Source: Paramecium octaurelia
Taxonomy: Eukaryota > Ciliophora > Oligohymenophorea > Peniculida > Parameciidae
Length of the DNA stretch: 64,000 nt
Assembly: GCA_905182995.1 (NCBI GenBank)
Contig: CAJJDP010000084.1
Location: 230,024 to 294,023 of the forward strand
Direction of reading: 5' to 3'
In this document: piece after piece, positions 47,801-60,545 of the stretch
How the letters are laid out: each line of letters begins with the position of its first letter
Position numbering within the stretch: position 1 is the stretch's first letter
Position numbers and translations under genes: made by a program
The notes under the pieces: generated by a model
Seen by the model: the letters and a program-made list of their open reading frames with translations, nothing else
Database searches by the model: none
What the model was told of the DNA's origin: nothing

Positions 47801-48315
47801 TGAATACAGTATCTAAAGCTATCGAATGCAAATCAAATGATGAAAATGATAAAATTGTTGATACTTTGAAGGATGTTCAATCAAAATTATAAGAAATGAC
47901 CAAAGATTTGGAATTAAAAATACAAAAATTGGACACAGATTATAAAAAGACAGCTAAATATTTATGCGAGAATCCTGCTGATGCAAGTGATAAGTTTGGA
48001 GAAAAGTTAATGAAATTTTTAAGATGCATAAAATAGTAACGAGATAAGATAAGAGAGGAAGAGCTAAAACAATAGAAATAATAATAGTAATAATAATAAA
48101 ATACAAAAAAATAATTAGAATCATAATAATAATAATCACAACAATAATAATAATAATAAAAGAATGATGTTATACCTCCTTCTATGAAGAGTTCACAAAC
48201 TAAGACTTAAACCAATAAAATGGTTATTCGATCCAGTATTTTGTAAGCATAAAGACCAAGTATGATGGTTAATAGTTTAAGAAAAAAGAGTTAATTTTAA
48301 AAATTAATTGGTTGA
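44801..48315 (+). CDS. Formin (GBD/FH3-FH1-FH2)
   Basis: Actin nucleator and elongation factor of 1,154 residues. The N-terminal ~400 residues are an armadillo-type GBD/FH3 domain that would bind a Rho-type GTPase. A coiled coil (residues ~480-580) follows. The FH1 region at 46650-46940 has several runs of 7-10 prolines that recruit profilin-actin. The FH2 domain shows the core GNYLNGQSAKGGAWGFKL and LKFSCQYVEYV. The C-terminus is poly-Gln and then Lys/Ser-rich, a possible autoinhibitory tail. Introns 45226-45253 and 45979-46000 (the second ends AAG) leave 1,155 codons. Assignment is secure. Confidence 0.96.
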
Positions 48316-48351
48316 ATGCTATATTTATTAACATATATACACAAAGATTGG

Positions 48352-48858
48352 TCATTTTTTCCTTTTAATCTATTGCTATTTCTTTTCTTTTTACAATTAA
48401 AGCAATTAATCTACTTTCTTTGAATAGGATTTAATAAATCTAGATTCTTTTAAAAAGCTAAATATGTCCTCCAATTTCAATAATCCTGGGAAGTCTATTG
48501 CTTTATAGTCGTTGGAATCACAAGTTAAACTATTTTGTATATTATCAAGCATGTCATTTATATAATTATTAATTGAAGTTTTGCTCATACCTTATCTTAA
48601 TTGATAATAAGGTGACCCTATTTCTGATTCTTGAATATTCTTCTCTAAGAATTCCAGGAGAGCAATGAATATTTCTAGATTTTCTAAATCTACATATTCA
48701 CTTTTAAGAGCAATTAAATCATCTGTCAAGCTGTTTAAACTATCCTCCCAATTATTCTTCTTCAGATCAAGTCTTGAAAATTGTTCAAAGCAAAAAAATC
48801 CTTCAGTTTCTATATATGAATCGACATTATGATAAGTCAAGCCAGAATTTTAATACAT
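48352..48858 (-). CDS. Small helical protein, function unknown
   Basis: Intronless frame of 168 residues, convergent with the formin gene and only 36 bp from its stop. It is acidic in the first two thirds, with amphipathic helices (DDLIALKSEYVDLENLEIF), and ends in a very basic tail (QKEKKQQQIKRKK). No domain recognised. Codon use and length support coding. Confidence 0.65.
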
Positions 48859-49392
48859 ATTATTAATAATAATATGTATTTTGTATAAAGAAATTCTATT
48901 CAAAAATTAAAGAAATTAAAATATTTAGGCATTAAATTTTTGAACCTGATAAATAATTTAAATCATTTAAGAATGGATTCTTATTGAAATATAGATTTGA
49001 ATTAATTATAATTTTTTTGAACTTTATTATCCATTTACCATAGCCAAATTTAATACCAATATTTGATTTAAAAATTGCTTTTTAAATAGGGCCATACAGA
49101 CTACTTTATCTGGAAACTCTTTCTTTTTCTTTGTTTGAAATGGTATGTAATTTTATACCTACATACTACATACCTAACATTATAACTAAAAAACAGAAGA
49201 ATTCATTTTTTATAAATAATTTTCATATATAGATATCAAAGTTATGTTCTTATAATTTCTAAAGATCTAATTTTATCACACTTAGTTATGTTATATCCAA
49301 AATTAATTATTGGATAAATATAATCTCAATAGTTGTTTACTTAGATTAAAATTATTCGTATATAGCATTTATAAATATATAAAGCAATCTGA
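48859..49392. other. Divergent intergenic region, no gene seen
   Basis: About 530 bp of AT-rich sequence between two divergent genes, so it should carry both promoters. No frame with coding character or RNA gene noticed. Confidence 0.55.
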
Positions 49393-51347
49393 ATGAAAAA
49401 CATGAAAAAATTGAAAGTGGAAGTTGCAGTTGAAGAATTAAATAGAATAAGATAATCTCATATAATAGCAAACTCATTAGTTTGGATCCATAACACCCTC
49501 TTTAAAAAATATTGCCAATCTTAGAATTATTACTACACAAGAGATATCAATGATATCCTCAGAGATGTTTCATCAAAGGCAGTTGTACGGTATAAAGATT
49601 TGATTGGGTATGATGATTATGTAAGTGTGTAGTTTCATTTAAGGATGAATATTTGAAAAGGTTCTACTGTTACGAAGATGAATATCCACAGAAATTCCAG
49701 TTGTTGGCTGAATATTATAAAGTAAATTGAACTATTTAACAGAGTTTCATACAGATATACCACGATTCTTTATGGAACCAATAATATAATTGTTGAATAA
49801 ATACTATGATAAGATGCGCAGACAAGAGTATTATAGAATAGCTCTCCTAGTCGAGCAAGAGGAGAAGAAAAATCCTAATGGATCATCACAATGCATTATT
49901 GGAGATAAACCCTCATTTGTGAATTCATAATAGAGTCATAAAGATTAAGAATCCCAGGCCCATAATAAAGGAATTAGGAATACCTTAATTTTAAAAGATT
50001 TGAGTTGGTTGAATAAATCATCAACATAAATCTAGAAAAAGTAAATGGACATATCCTGTACATTATAAGAAATTTGTAAATAGTTAGGAAAAGAAACTAT
50101 GGAATAATCTTCTCTTTTAATTTCTACTGGGAAAGGAGATGAGATAGAACTGAATAAATTTTAGGCTTATCTCAATTAATAAATCTAAAAGAGTCAAATA
50201 GATAAAGTGTCTTAAACATAAACCAAAAAACTGAGCTAACCAAATGTAGTTTTCAGCCTTCTTTAAAAGTAGAATGATGATGAGAATAAACTCAGATTGG
50301 GTTCACAGTATTCAAAACAAAATACAGAACTTGTATAATTGAATAAAATATCAAGTGATATCAATATAAGGAATCAAGTTGATTCTCCATAGAAAAAACA
50401 ATAAATTAATCATGCAAGAGTGGATTAAAATTATGAAATAAAATAATCAATTAGTCCAAAATATATAACAAATGTGTAACCTAAATTAACAACTCAAATA
50501 TAGTTAAAAGATTTCAGGCTTAATATTTAATCAAATCATCAACTTATCAGGCTTCAAAATTAGAATCAAATTTCATCTCCAATAAAATGCAATAATGAAT
50601 TATAAGTATTGACGACTAAACAAGCATCTATAAGTAAACTTTATTAATTCTAATAATTAGGCAAATTGAATCTTAAATAGATTTCTAAAATCATAATTGA
50701 TGATAATCCCACTCCATAGGAATTAAAATGGAAAAATGGGGCTTAAACTCAGAGACCTAATTCTGATACCAAAAACTTCTTCTTTAATAGAAATAGTCCT
50801 ACTTTATAGAGTGGAGCTTAAAATGAATTGCAAATCAATATGCCGAAGTAGAATTCAGCTGTTTCATAATTATCATAAAAATAAAGTCAAAAAAATATAG
50901 ATTCTTCAACTATTAGGAAATCGATGCAACCAAATATTCACTTTCGATTTAGGTCAAGTTAAGATAAGAACATTAACGTCAATGAAAACTAACAGAATTA
51001 GCAATGTAATTTACATTATCCATATTTAAGTAATATAAATAATTCACAAAAAGAATAAATCTGAAGGAAAATAATTACATTCACCTTAATAGGATACTCA
51101 TCAATAATAATTATGTTTGACAGATAGGAGAAGTTAAGGTGAACTTTAATTAAAGAAAAGCTTAGCAAAATCGTGTTAAAATTCACAAAAAATAGGTATT
51201 TTAAAAGGAGTTGGGAGTGGGATTGATATTGTAAAACATTCAGTAAGCCCAAACAATTTTATCATAAAATAAATGGTTCTTACTTAGGTATAAAAATAAT
51301 AACAGAGATAAGATTTATTTTCATCATAACTAAGAAAACCTGATTGA
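49393..51347 (+). CDS. Hypothetical protein, folded N-terminus and Gln/Asn-rich tail
   Basis: Predicted protein of 627 residues. The first ~130 residues are globular and aromatic-rich (KRFYCYEDEYPQKFQLL; HTDIPRFFMEP; RRQEYYRIALLVEQEE). The remainder is Gln, Asn, Ser and Lys-rich and probably disordered. A short block ILKGVGSGIDIV lies near the C-terminus. Introns 49621-49643 (ends AAG), 49722-49744 (ends GAG) and a third of 25 bp at about 51005-51029 are needed; with them the length is exactly 628 codons. The pattern of a small ordered head and disordered tail suggests a scaffold or ciliary protein, without proof. Confidence 0.65.
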
Positions 51348-51376
51348 AATAATTCACATTTTATAATAAAATTAAT

Positions 51377-53001
51377 ATGTAAAATAATGCAATCTCGAAT
51401 TCCCTTTACTTTACAAAGCATACTCATTTCAAATAAAACATTTATCGAGGATATTTTGTTTTTAAAAATGCTAATTTTAGCATTTTAGAAACTAGAAACA
51501 AATAGAGATATGATAGCAAACATTCTGAACCTGAAGAGTAAGTGTTTGTTTCAAGTTCAGTCCAACAGATGCCTAGTTAGAGGAGAATAACCTGTGATAA
51601 CACAAATATCGAGGACTCTTAAATATAGCAAGTGGATAGGAAGGAAATTAATAAGAAATACATGACTAATCTTAAGCTTATGCAAAAGGAATAGCAGATC
51701 TTGCCACAATTGTCATCAACCTAATAAGTAGTTAGGATGAAATTGCAAAGTCGGCAGTTGAAAGCTAAGCCTGTTATCAAGAAACAAAAGAGTTTAGAAC
51801 ATGCAATCTAATTACGTTATTTAAATAAATAATATGAGGAATTACAAAAGGGTATTATGATCAAATGCCTCTTTCTTAATATCAATAATAGAGAGGAATA
51901 CTTGGATAAAGTTATTGTTTTGAATTTTGAAAGTATACTACAAATTTGATTGATTAGATTTATTATTGCAATCAAAAAGGAACTTTTGGGATCATAAAAC
52001 TGATCTGAAAATCTGCCATTCATTTTCAATAGGTAGCGTAATTGAACAATGCGATAGTCCTTATTGTCCATGTACGCTAAGAAGTGATCTCAAAAACACT
52101 CTAAGAATGTATAATATCTTCTTATATGTATATATTTCTTAGACTCTCCAAGGCTTATCTAATAGTTCTCCTATTTACAAGTTAGACATTTGCTTTAGTG
52201 TGGTAAAAATATTTATCTGATAATGGATACATTTTTGATGCAATCTATATATCGAAATCGCAATCTCAATAAATAGAATGTGGAGGTATTAAACTAAATA
52301 GATTACTAAGAGATTTTAGTAAATTCAAAATAACCAAAATTCTTATGTTTGATTCAATTGACATCTCTAATACTTTTCCTAAGATACCTGCTGATCAATT
52401 TTAATACAGACTGCCTATACATGGAACTGATGTCGAAACCATATTGTTCATATTTTAGTAAATATAAAACCCAAAACAATTCGACTCTAAAGTTATCTTT
52501 GATATCTGCACTTCCTTCTACAATGATTAAAATGTTATTATAAGTAGAAAACCTATTACAATTTTATCAATAGACCTTACCTATGCCTATAATTACTTTA
52601 TGTAAAAAGAGGAGTCATATCAGGATAAATTATAAATATTAACAAAATTATCTACAATATAAGAGGAATTTAATAAAAACATCATTCAATTTGATTCCAG
52701 TTTACTCTAAGAACAAGAGGATTTAGTATATAAATGGGTTGATACAACTCGTAATAGAGTTTTAGATTAAATTAAATCAAAATTTTAAGAGAAGATACCA
52801 TTATTACACTTTACAGTAGGAGATTTAATTGTTAGAAATCATAAATTCAAAAAATTATACTTTAATTATCCTCAATCACAATTAATTCAAAAAGAGTTTT
52901 AATTAAATAAAAAAATTATTAAAATAGACACAGAAACTGCAGGGTATCAAAATAAATAAAAAAATTAATAATCAATTAATTGCTTCCTATGTATAGAATG
53001 A
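51377..53001 (+). CDS. Hypothetical protein with one hydrophobic segment
   Basis: Predicted protein of 524 residues, 29 bp after the previous gene. The N-terminal part is basic (MKLQSRQLKAKPVIKKQK). A short Cys group CDSPYCPC lies near residue 225. A hydrophobic stretch (FLYAYLIVLLFTSQTFALV) follows, then a folded-looking C-terminal half (FDSKVIFDICTSFYNDQN; YKWVDTTRNRVLDQI). Introns 51933-51957 and 52128-52152 join three blocks that would otherwise look like separate genes, and give exactly 525 codons. No family recognised. Confidence 0.65.
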
Positions 53002-53562
53002 TATTTATATTGCTTCTTCGAATACTTTTATCATATATACTAACATTCTAACATCTCCATGAATAATTCTTACTATTTTACACATTTCGATTCAAATACA
53101 TATATAATTTTAATTATTGTGTATACGTCTAATGTTGAGTCATGCAAAATAAAAGATCCTTCCAAATATTTTGGTTCTCTATCCTGATTTGATCAATTAT
53201 TCCTCCTAAAATTTTCCTATATTAGCTAACTTAAGTGTCTAAAGAAGAATTAAAGTATGATAATATAAGACTGTAAATCAATATTTAGTTTTTGCTTGTA
53301 TATATACTATTTTTAAATCCAATATCATATAAATTTATACATTTATCAAATTTTGAAATGATATTACAAGGTTGTAATAATAAAATTTACAAATTTATTC
53401 TAGTTTTTATTGCTACTCCTTTTTCTAGATCAGTAAAATTAATTAATAAATTTAATTTTAATTCTAAATTTATAATAAAATTAAAATTATATTCAACCAA
53501 TCTTTGTTGAATCCTCATTTATGATGACTTCTAAACATATTTCTAAGATTTGTTTTTTAAAT
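53002..53562. other. Convergent intergenic region, no gene seen
   Basis: About 560 bp of AT-rich DNA between two convergent genes. A 72-codon frame at 53292-53510 has low-complexity Ile/Lys/Phe/Asn composition and is probably chance. Confidence 0.5.
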
Positions 53563-55719
53563 TCACAAAATTCTAAATGATTTAAAGTTAATAATACAAA
53601 TAGCTTTATCTACATAAAAATTTGGAGGTGCAACTTTTTTTGCCTATCTTAACAGTTCAGAGGCAGCATCAAAATGATTTTGAGATATTAAGCAAACAGC
53701 TGAATTAATAATTATTTATACCTTTTCCATATAGTAAACTTGGTTAGTTACTTTATATGAAGAGTGCCTAGTTATATACATCTATAGCTTATTGATACAG
53801 ACCAAGCATCCTTAAGCAATCACCTAAATTTTACACATTATCTTACCTTTTCCACTTAATGTAACGTAATGGCTAGGATCAAATATTAAGACTTTTTCAT
53901 AATAAACTAAAGCATTATTAAAATCCATCAACATTCTTAAACATTCCCCTAAGATATTTAGAAATTTAACCTTTCCCCCACATTGCATCTGTTGAGTATT
54001 AATTCACAGTTAAGGCTTTATCATATTATTCTAAAGCCTATTTAAATTTATTTTGGTATCCTAAGCAAAAGCCTAAAATTTCAATTATGTTTACCATATC
54101 CTATCAAGGAATTAATATGATTAGGATCAATTTATAAGACTTTTACATAAAATTACATTGCTCCATCAAAATCATTGAGCATCCTTAGACACTCGGCTAA
54201 ATAATAATAATAGAAAGAGCAACCTTTTCCAAAAATTGAATTTATATTTTAAGGATTAATGAAAATCACTTATTCATGCTATCTTAAGGTTGTCACTGTT
54301 GATTCCATTTAGGCTAAAATGACCTCTAAATTTAATTATACATTTGAAAAACATAGCCCTGTGTTGGCCAGGATGAACAGATAAAACCAATTAATAATAC
54401 TTTAAGGCCTCTTCCCATTTTCCCAATAATCTTAAGCACTCAGCTATTAATATAGAGGTTAAAGACCTTTTCCTTTTAATGAATATACATTATTTGGTTT
54501 AATTTCGAGGGCTTTTTCAAAAAAAACTATTGATTCGTCACATTTATATAACTTTCGTAAGCTGAAACCTATTAAATTAATTGATTTCATAAACCCATTC
54601 CTTTCAAAGCCTCGTAAGAAGTAGGATCGTATTTCAGTGCTTTTTCATAGCAATTTACTGCTTCTTCATTATCGTTTAACTCCATTAAGCAAAAGGCTAA
54701 TTTTATACATATTTTAATCACCTTTTCCTTCCCATAATTCTGGATTCTGAGGTTTAAGTTGCAAAGCCTGATCGAAATATCCTATAGCTTCAATATACTT
54801 ATCTACTTATCTTAAGTAATCCGCTAAAATAACACATTATTATCACCTAAACTGAATAATGACTCAAAATGGTTTTAGTTTAGCATTAATGCTTTTTTAA
54901 ACATTTTTGAGGAATTCTCGAAATCATTCAAACTCTTTAAGCATTCCCCTTTTTAACATAAGATTTTTCTGTATACCTCTTCCATAAAACACTTGATAAT
55001 CCTAATTATTGATATTAATCGCTTTTTCATAATTATAATTTGCCAATATTAATTAATTCTATAATCTTAAAGTGTCAGCTTTAAATATTAATCAACTTTA
55101 CCATAGCCTAACAGAGCTTCATAATTATTTTAGTCGATGCATAGACATTTAGAAAAATACTCTTATGCTTCATTATATTTATTGCACTTAAATAAGTAAT
55201 TACCTTAACATTAAGTTGAAATTAACCTATTCTGCATAAAGCTTTCTAATGTTTTGAATCGAAGACAATTATTTCTTTATATTTGAGATATGCTTCATAT
55301 TCTTAATTCTATTTCATTAAACACTCTCCTATTTACATATTAATATAATAATATGCCTTTTTCAAACATAACATTTATATTATATGGACTTATCTCAAGT
55401 ACTCTATCAAATTAGATCATAGCCTCACTATAAAGTCCTTATTCTTTTAATTACATACCTAATATATTTCATTGATTTAACCAAAATTCTAATACTTTTA
55501 TTGTTATTGTGCTACGTCTTATGGTATCCGATATGCTATATCTTGTAATGGTAACCTGGAAAATATTTGATTCAGAATTTCTAAGATCTTGAGTAATTTG
55601 TTCTCTACTTAATCTCTATATAATTAGTTTATTTCATCGAAATGGATTAATTGATCAAGAAACTAGACAATTTGATTTTAATCAAGATCTAATAAATCTG
55701 AAGTCAACCCTCCAAACAT
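53563..55719 (-). CDS. TPR-repeat array protein, one intron per repeat
   Basis: Roughly fourteen tetratricopeptide repeats in tandem after a ~110-residue N-terminal region (FLDQLIHFDEINQLYRDQ). Typical repeats read GECLKSLNDFENSSKMFKKAL or ALLGYGK...CLCID, with the TPR pattern Gly/Ala-8, Ala-20 and a Pro/Asp-type turn. The repeat period in DNA is about 125 bp: 102 bp of coding plus one 23-28 bp intron. The introns interrupt a Gly codon after its first base in each repeat examined (for example near 54970 and 55100). One of them, near 55355, appears to begin with GC. The 5' end lies in the duplicated segment; this copy is the one joined to the rest of the gene. Likely a protein-interaction scaffold. 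Confidence 0.82.
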
Positions 55720-56871
55720 ATATCGCAATCCTTTAATTGTGACGTTAAAATATTCTTATAGACTTCTGAATTAATTGTAATATGATTGCAAGGATAATTC
55801 TGCCTTTTGGGACTTTTCATCAAGTAATAGGAACAAATTTGATAGATGACTTATTGATTCTTAGTGTTGGGAATGAAAATCATTTAGACAATTCTCACAA
55901 AATATTCTATGCTATTGACATTAAGGTAAGTAGCAAAAATATTTTGCTTAAGTTCTCTAGTGGTTTAAGCATTTTAAGCTGAAATTATTTTCTATTAAGC
56001 TATTTTTGTTCATTTTAATATTATAATATACTAATGTATTTTAGAAAATATTGGTTGTTATAGAAATAATCATCTCACCCTTCTAAAAATAATGGTAGAT
56101 TTCTTAAATTATTTAATTGTAAAAATGAATGCTTATTTGAACAACTGTGATAATAGAATAAATGATAATAATCTTCAAAAATTTTACAATATTATATAAA
56201 CAAAAATTGATATCATTAAATTAATCAAATAATTTGCTATGATGAATGAGGTGTCAGTATTTTTAAATTAAATTGTTTTTACAATCTTATAGATTTAAGT
56301 TTTTCATGAAATTATCTTTTTTTTCTAAAACTCAAATTTCTTATTCTGCACTTATTATAGGTATCTATTACTTTGAAGACATTAAACTCAGGATAAAAAT
56401 CATTATCTTCTTACATCATTAGATCCATATCATCAAAATTTTCAGACCCTTTTTTAAATGAGAATATCTTCAATGTATCTTCATTATTGTCAGCTTCATT
56501 AGCTTGATCGATCTTTAACATAGGTTTTATAGTTGAAATAGATGGTTTTTTCTTGTAAAATTAAGGAAACACTTTAGCATTTGGAGTAGAGCTTTAATTA
56601 TTGGGATCATCAAGTGGTAATTAGCCAATAGAATTCATCTTTTATAAGATTGGCATTAATAAATTATTGTGAACGCTTTCCTTCATATTTAGATTAGTTC
56701 TAAGTTTTTCAAATTTATCATTTTTATCATTTTAAGATTATAAAGAGGTTCTTTTGTTTTTGATTTATCCATTTTTATGGTTTTCATGACGCAAAACTTG
56801 TGATTCCTTACTACTTGAAGATTAAGAGGACTCTGAACTAATTTCGTGTATCTCTCTCTAACTAATTTTAA
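55549..56871. repeat. Direct repeat copy 1 (1,323 bp), left of N
   Basis: This stretch reappears at 56873-58195 with a constant offset of 1,324; no difference was noticed. It ends at the N at 56872. It contains the 5' end of the TPR gene and a 3' fragment of the channel gene. Confidence 0.95.
56225..56871 (-). pseudogene. 3' fragment of K+ channel gene (assembly duplicate)
   Basis: Same sequence as the last ~650 bp of the channel gene at 57549-58195, with stop codon at 56225-56227, cut by the N. It is the end of the left contig, not a second gene. Confidence 0.85.
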
Positions 56872-56872
56872 N
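56872..56872. other. Single N: contig join
   Basis: One undetermined base between the two 1,323 bp copies, as at 5846. Confidence 0.9.
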
Positions 56873-57043
56873 TGGTAACCTGGAAAATATTTGATTCAGA
56901 ATTTCTAAGATCTTGAGTAATTTGTTCTCTACTTAATCTCTATATAATTAGTTTATTTCATCGAAATGGATTAATTGATCAAGAAACTAGACAATTTGAT
57001 TTTAATCAAGATCTAATAAATCTGAAGTCAACCCTCCAAACAT
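56873..57043 (-). pseudogene. 5' fragment of TPR gene (assembly duplicate)
   Basis: Repeats the first ~57 codons of the TPR gene (start codon at 57043, matching 55719) and is cut by the N. Artefact of the unmerged overlap. Confidence 0.85.
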
Positions 57044-57548
57044 ATATCGCAATCCTTTAATTGTGACGTTAAAATATTCTTATAGACTTCTGAATTAATT
57101 GTAATATGATTGCAAGGATAATTCTGCCTTTTGGGACTTTTCATCAAGTAATAGGAACAAATTTGATAGATGACTTATTGATTCTTAGTGTTGGGAATGA
57201 AAATCATTTAGACAATTCTCACAAAATATTCTATGCTATTGACATTAAGGTAAGTAGCAAAAATATTTTGCTTAAGTTCTCTAGTGGTTTAAGCATTTTA
57301 AGCTGAAATTATTTTCTATTAAGCTATTTTTGTTCATTTTAATATTATAATATACTAATGTATTTTAGAAAATATTGGTTGTTATAGAAATAATCATCTC
57401 ACCCTTCTAAAAATAATGGTAGATTTCTTAAATTATTTAATTGTAAAAATGAATGCTTATTTGAACAACTGTGATAATAGAATAAATGATAATAATCTTC
57501 AAAAATTTTACAATATTATATAAACAAAAATTGATATCATTAAATTAA
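57044..57548. other. Divergent/tandem spacer with a small frame
   Basis: About 500 bp (also present at 55720-56224). A forward frame of 66 codons at 57106-57306 (MIARIILPFGTFHQVIG) has folded-looking composition and ends in TGA, but no homologue is recognised. I keep it as a possible small gene only. The rest is AT-rich. Confidence 0.3.
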
Positions 57549-60545
57549 TCAAATAATTTGCTATGATGAATGAGGTGTCAGTATTTTTAAATTAAATTGT
57601 TTTTACAATCTTATAGATTTAAGTTTTTCATGAAATTATCTTTTTTTTCTAAAACTCAAATTTCTTATTCTGCACTTATTATAGGTATCTATTACTTTGA
57701 AGACATTAAACTCAGGATAAAAATCATTATCTTCTTACATCATTAGATCCATATCATCAAAATTTTCAGACCCTTTTTTAAATGAGAATATCTTCAATGT
57801 ATCTTCATTATTGTCAGCTTCATTAGCTTGATCGATCTTTAACATAGGTTTTATAGTTGAAATAGATGGTTTTTTCTTGTAAAATTAAGGAAACACTTTA
57901 GCATTTGGAGTAGAGCTTTAATTATTGGGATCATCAAGTGGTAATTAGCCAATAGAATTCATCTTTTATAAGATTGGCATTAATAAATTATTGTGAACGC
58001 TTTCCTTCATATTTAGATTAGTTCTAAGTTTTTCAAATTTATCATTTTTATCATTTTAAGATTATAAAGAGGTTCTTTTGTTTTTGATTTATCCATTTTT
58101 ATGGTTTTCATGACGCAAAACTTGTGATTCCTTACTACTTGAAGATTAAGAGGACTCTGAACTAATTTCGTGTATCTCTCTCTAACTAATTTTAAGGTTA
58201 CTATTGAATCCTAATCTTTTTAATGTTTTACTACACAATAAACTTAAATTAATGTAATTAGTTTACTCTTCTTAGATGAAATTATGAACTATCATAAAGT
58301 CGAGAATTGTAGCTATTGTCATCTGAGAATTTGTGATTGTTTTGTATCTTTGACGAGACTTACGTTCAAAAGAGATGCGCTTGATATTAACAGAAGCAGA
58401 AGCTTGTCGAACTATCTTCCAAATGTTTGGCTAATAGAATGTAAATGGACAACTAAATTTAAATAAAATAAAACATTTTATAATTACTTCTAATATAAGT
58501 GAGTCCATTTACAAATTTCACAAGTTCTTCCTAATTTCTAAGAGTAGGTTAGAGAATCAATGAGTGTTTAGAACTTATACAGATGCTCTTTATCTTAGGT
58601 GATGATTTCTAGTAAATCTTATCTACTAATGAAGGCAACTTGAGTAAACTTAATAGCCTTGTATTACACAGAATAATCATTATTAGTGATGAATTCAAAT
58701 TCACCTATGATGTCACCTTTTTTATAAGTGCGTGAGAATTTGCCTTGATTGACAGAATGTGATGTTTCCTTCTGAGTTCTTTAGATATGAAAATAACTAT
58801 CCACTTGTCCATTCAATACGAAAATCAACTTTTTTTCACTTTTATTCTTAAGATCAATTATTTCATCTCCAGGACCAAAGTTTTCTTACTGAACCTTCTA
58901 ACATAGCTGATTAATCAAAGTTTCATTAAAAGTATCATTGATAAACTTGGATTGAATGAGAATCTTTTTATATAGATCTATCATAATCTCTTATTTTAAT
59001 TATTCATTCAGATTATTAAGTAAAGTTTGATAGGAACGTTTTTGAGATTGTTAGGTTTGATAGTAGAATTCAAAGTATTTTCTAACTTTTAAGGATAACT
59101 ATAAATTGAGTTCTTTCTCTTTAATGTATGAGTTCACTTCCTTCATGAGTTACTTGAATTGGCCTTTCTTCTCTTCCAAATTCTTAAGAATCTCTCCAAT
59201 AGTTGATATAGAATATCCGAACACACCACAAATAATCATAGCAATAATAACTACAAATAATTATTCAATGGAAGTCTAAGGAACAATATCACCATAACCA
59301 ACTGTTAATGTTGTTATCACACTCCAATAGATACTTACTATATATCGAGTGTGCCAAGGCTCATCATAATAACCATAATGAATCAACCATGAATTAGTAT
59401 CTCCATAGACATCAACTTCTATTTTACCCAATAGATGCCAAGCACAACTACACATATGTGCAACGAATATAATAAAATAAATGAGTTTAGATAATTCCAC
59501 TGCTGCTTAAACTGATTCCTTAGCATTTAACATATCCTCCACATTTTAAACCATTGACTTGACTCTTGTAATTCTTAATAACAATACAAATTAAATATAA
59601 GGGATGTCCAATTAAGATAGTACATAAGGTATGGATATCATCAAATCCCACCAGAAATTTTCAGAAACGTAATGATGAAATATTTCTTTCCTGGTTGTGT
59701 GAATTACCCCATGATTATAATATGCAGTATTAAAATTAAGGAGTATTTCAACTATGAAAATGTAACTTGGAATGGTTTCAAAGAACAACCAAACTAAAGT
59801 GCTTGATTTGTCCAGCTCAAAACTCAAAGACATTGGGATGAAGAATATATTGATTACTATAAAACAAACCACAATAGAATCCCATATAATCTTGAACGTG
59901 CTCTCAGGATAAATAACTCCTATTCTACTAAATAATTATTCTAAAATAGTCTTAATGGCAGAAAACACTGCATGCGTCTTCTTGATATTTCGACAGATTC
60001 TATTTTTAAAGGAATGATCATCTATAGTCTTTCCAGATTTGAATTCATTAAAGTCACTTGCTTTATCATCTATGTATTTGAATATATGATGATTCATTAA
60101 TTTTAACTTCAGAGTTTCTGCCTTAGTTTTCAACTAATATAAAAATCTAGCAACCAATCTGATAATCTTCAAGCTTCCGTTCTTCCAAACTGGACTAAAT
60201 CTATTCAATTTTTATCAAGTCATACCCTGGCTCTTTCTAATCAAAATTCAGATTGTTGAAAATATAAGTTTCTCTTTTATCTGCAACGATATATTTGATA
60301 TTTATAGTTGGATGCTTGTAATTACTGTTGGCCTTACTCAAATTATACGACGATGGTCTATTACTATTTTACGAACAGTACTTAGCACTTTTGTCTTAAT
60401 CATCCATCATGTCATCTATCTCCTCCAATGAAGGACTTCTTTCATAAATTTGTCTCATCTTAGCATCCGACTCTCCACCAAATATTTGTCTCTTCGTATT
60501 TATCAATTAGAAGGGTTCACTATCGTAATTTGTAATCATTTGCAT
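57549..60545 (-). CDS. Cyclic-nucleotide-binding-domain K+ channel
   Basis: Six-helix voltage-gated-type K+ channel of the EAG/CNG superfamily, about 978 residues. It has a long hydrophilic N-terminus, the S1-S6 core, and the selectivity filter TTLTVGYGDIVP, which is K+-selective. The C-linker is followed by a cyclic-nucleotide-binding domain (ENFGPGDEIIDL ... KKGDIIGEFEF). After the CNBD comes a Cys group (CEICKWTHLY, then CPFTFY across a 35 bp intron at about 58444-58478). The tail of ~300 residues is Ser/Asn/Lys-rich. Another intron is 60201-60225. The plasma or ciliary membrane is the likely site, where such channels shape swimming behaviour in ciliates (family knowledge). The canonical PRE of cAMP/cGMP binding was not identified. 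Confidence 0.9.

Larger units (their letters stand above)
56873..58195. repeat. Direct repeat copy 2 (1,323 bp), right of N
   Basis: Begins directly after the N and continues without a break into unique sequence at 58196. It carries the intact 3' end of the channel gene and a truncated 5' end of the TPR gene. Confidence 0.95.

Noticed and set aside
51817-52071. Reverse-strand frame starting MDNKDYRIVQ
   Set aside because: The forward strand here is coding once a 25 bp intron (51933-51957) is removed, and the forward gene then keeps an exact 525-codon frame.
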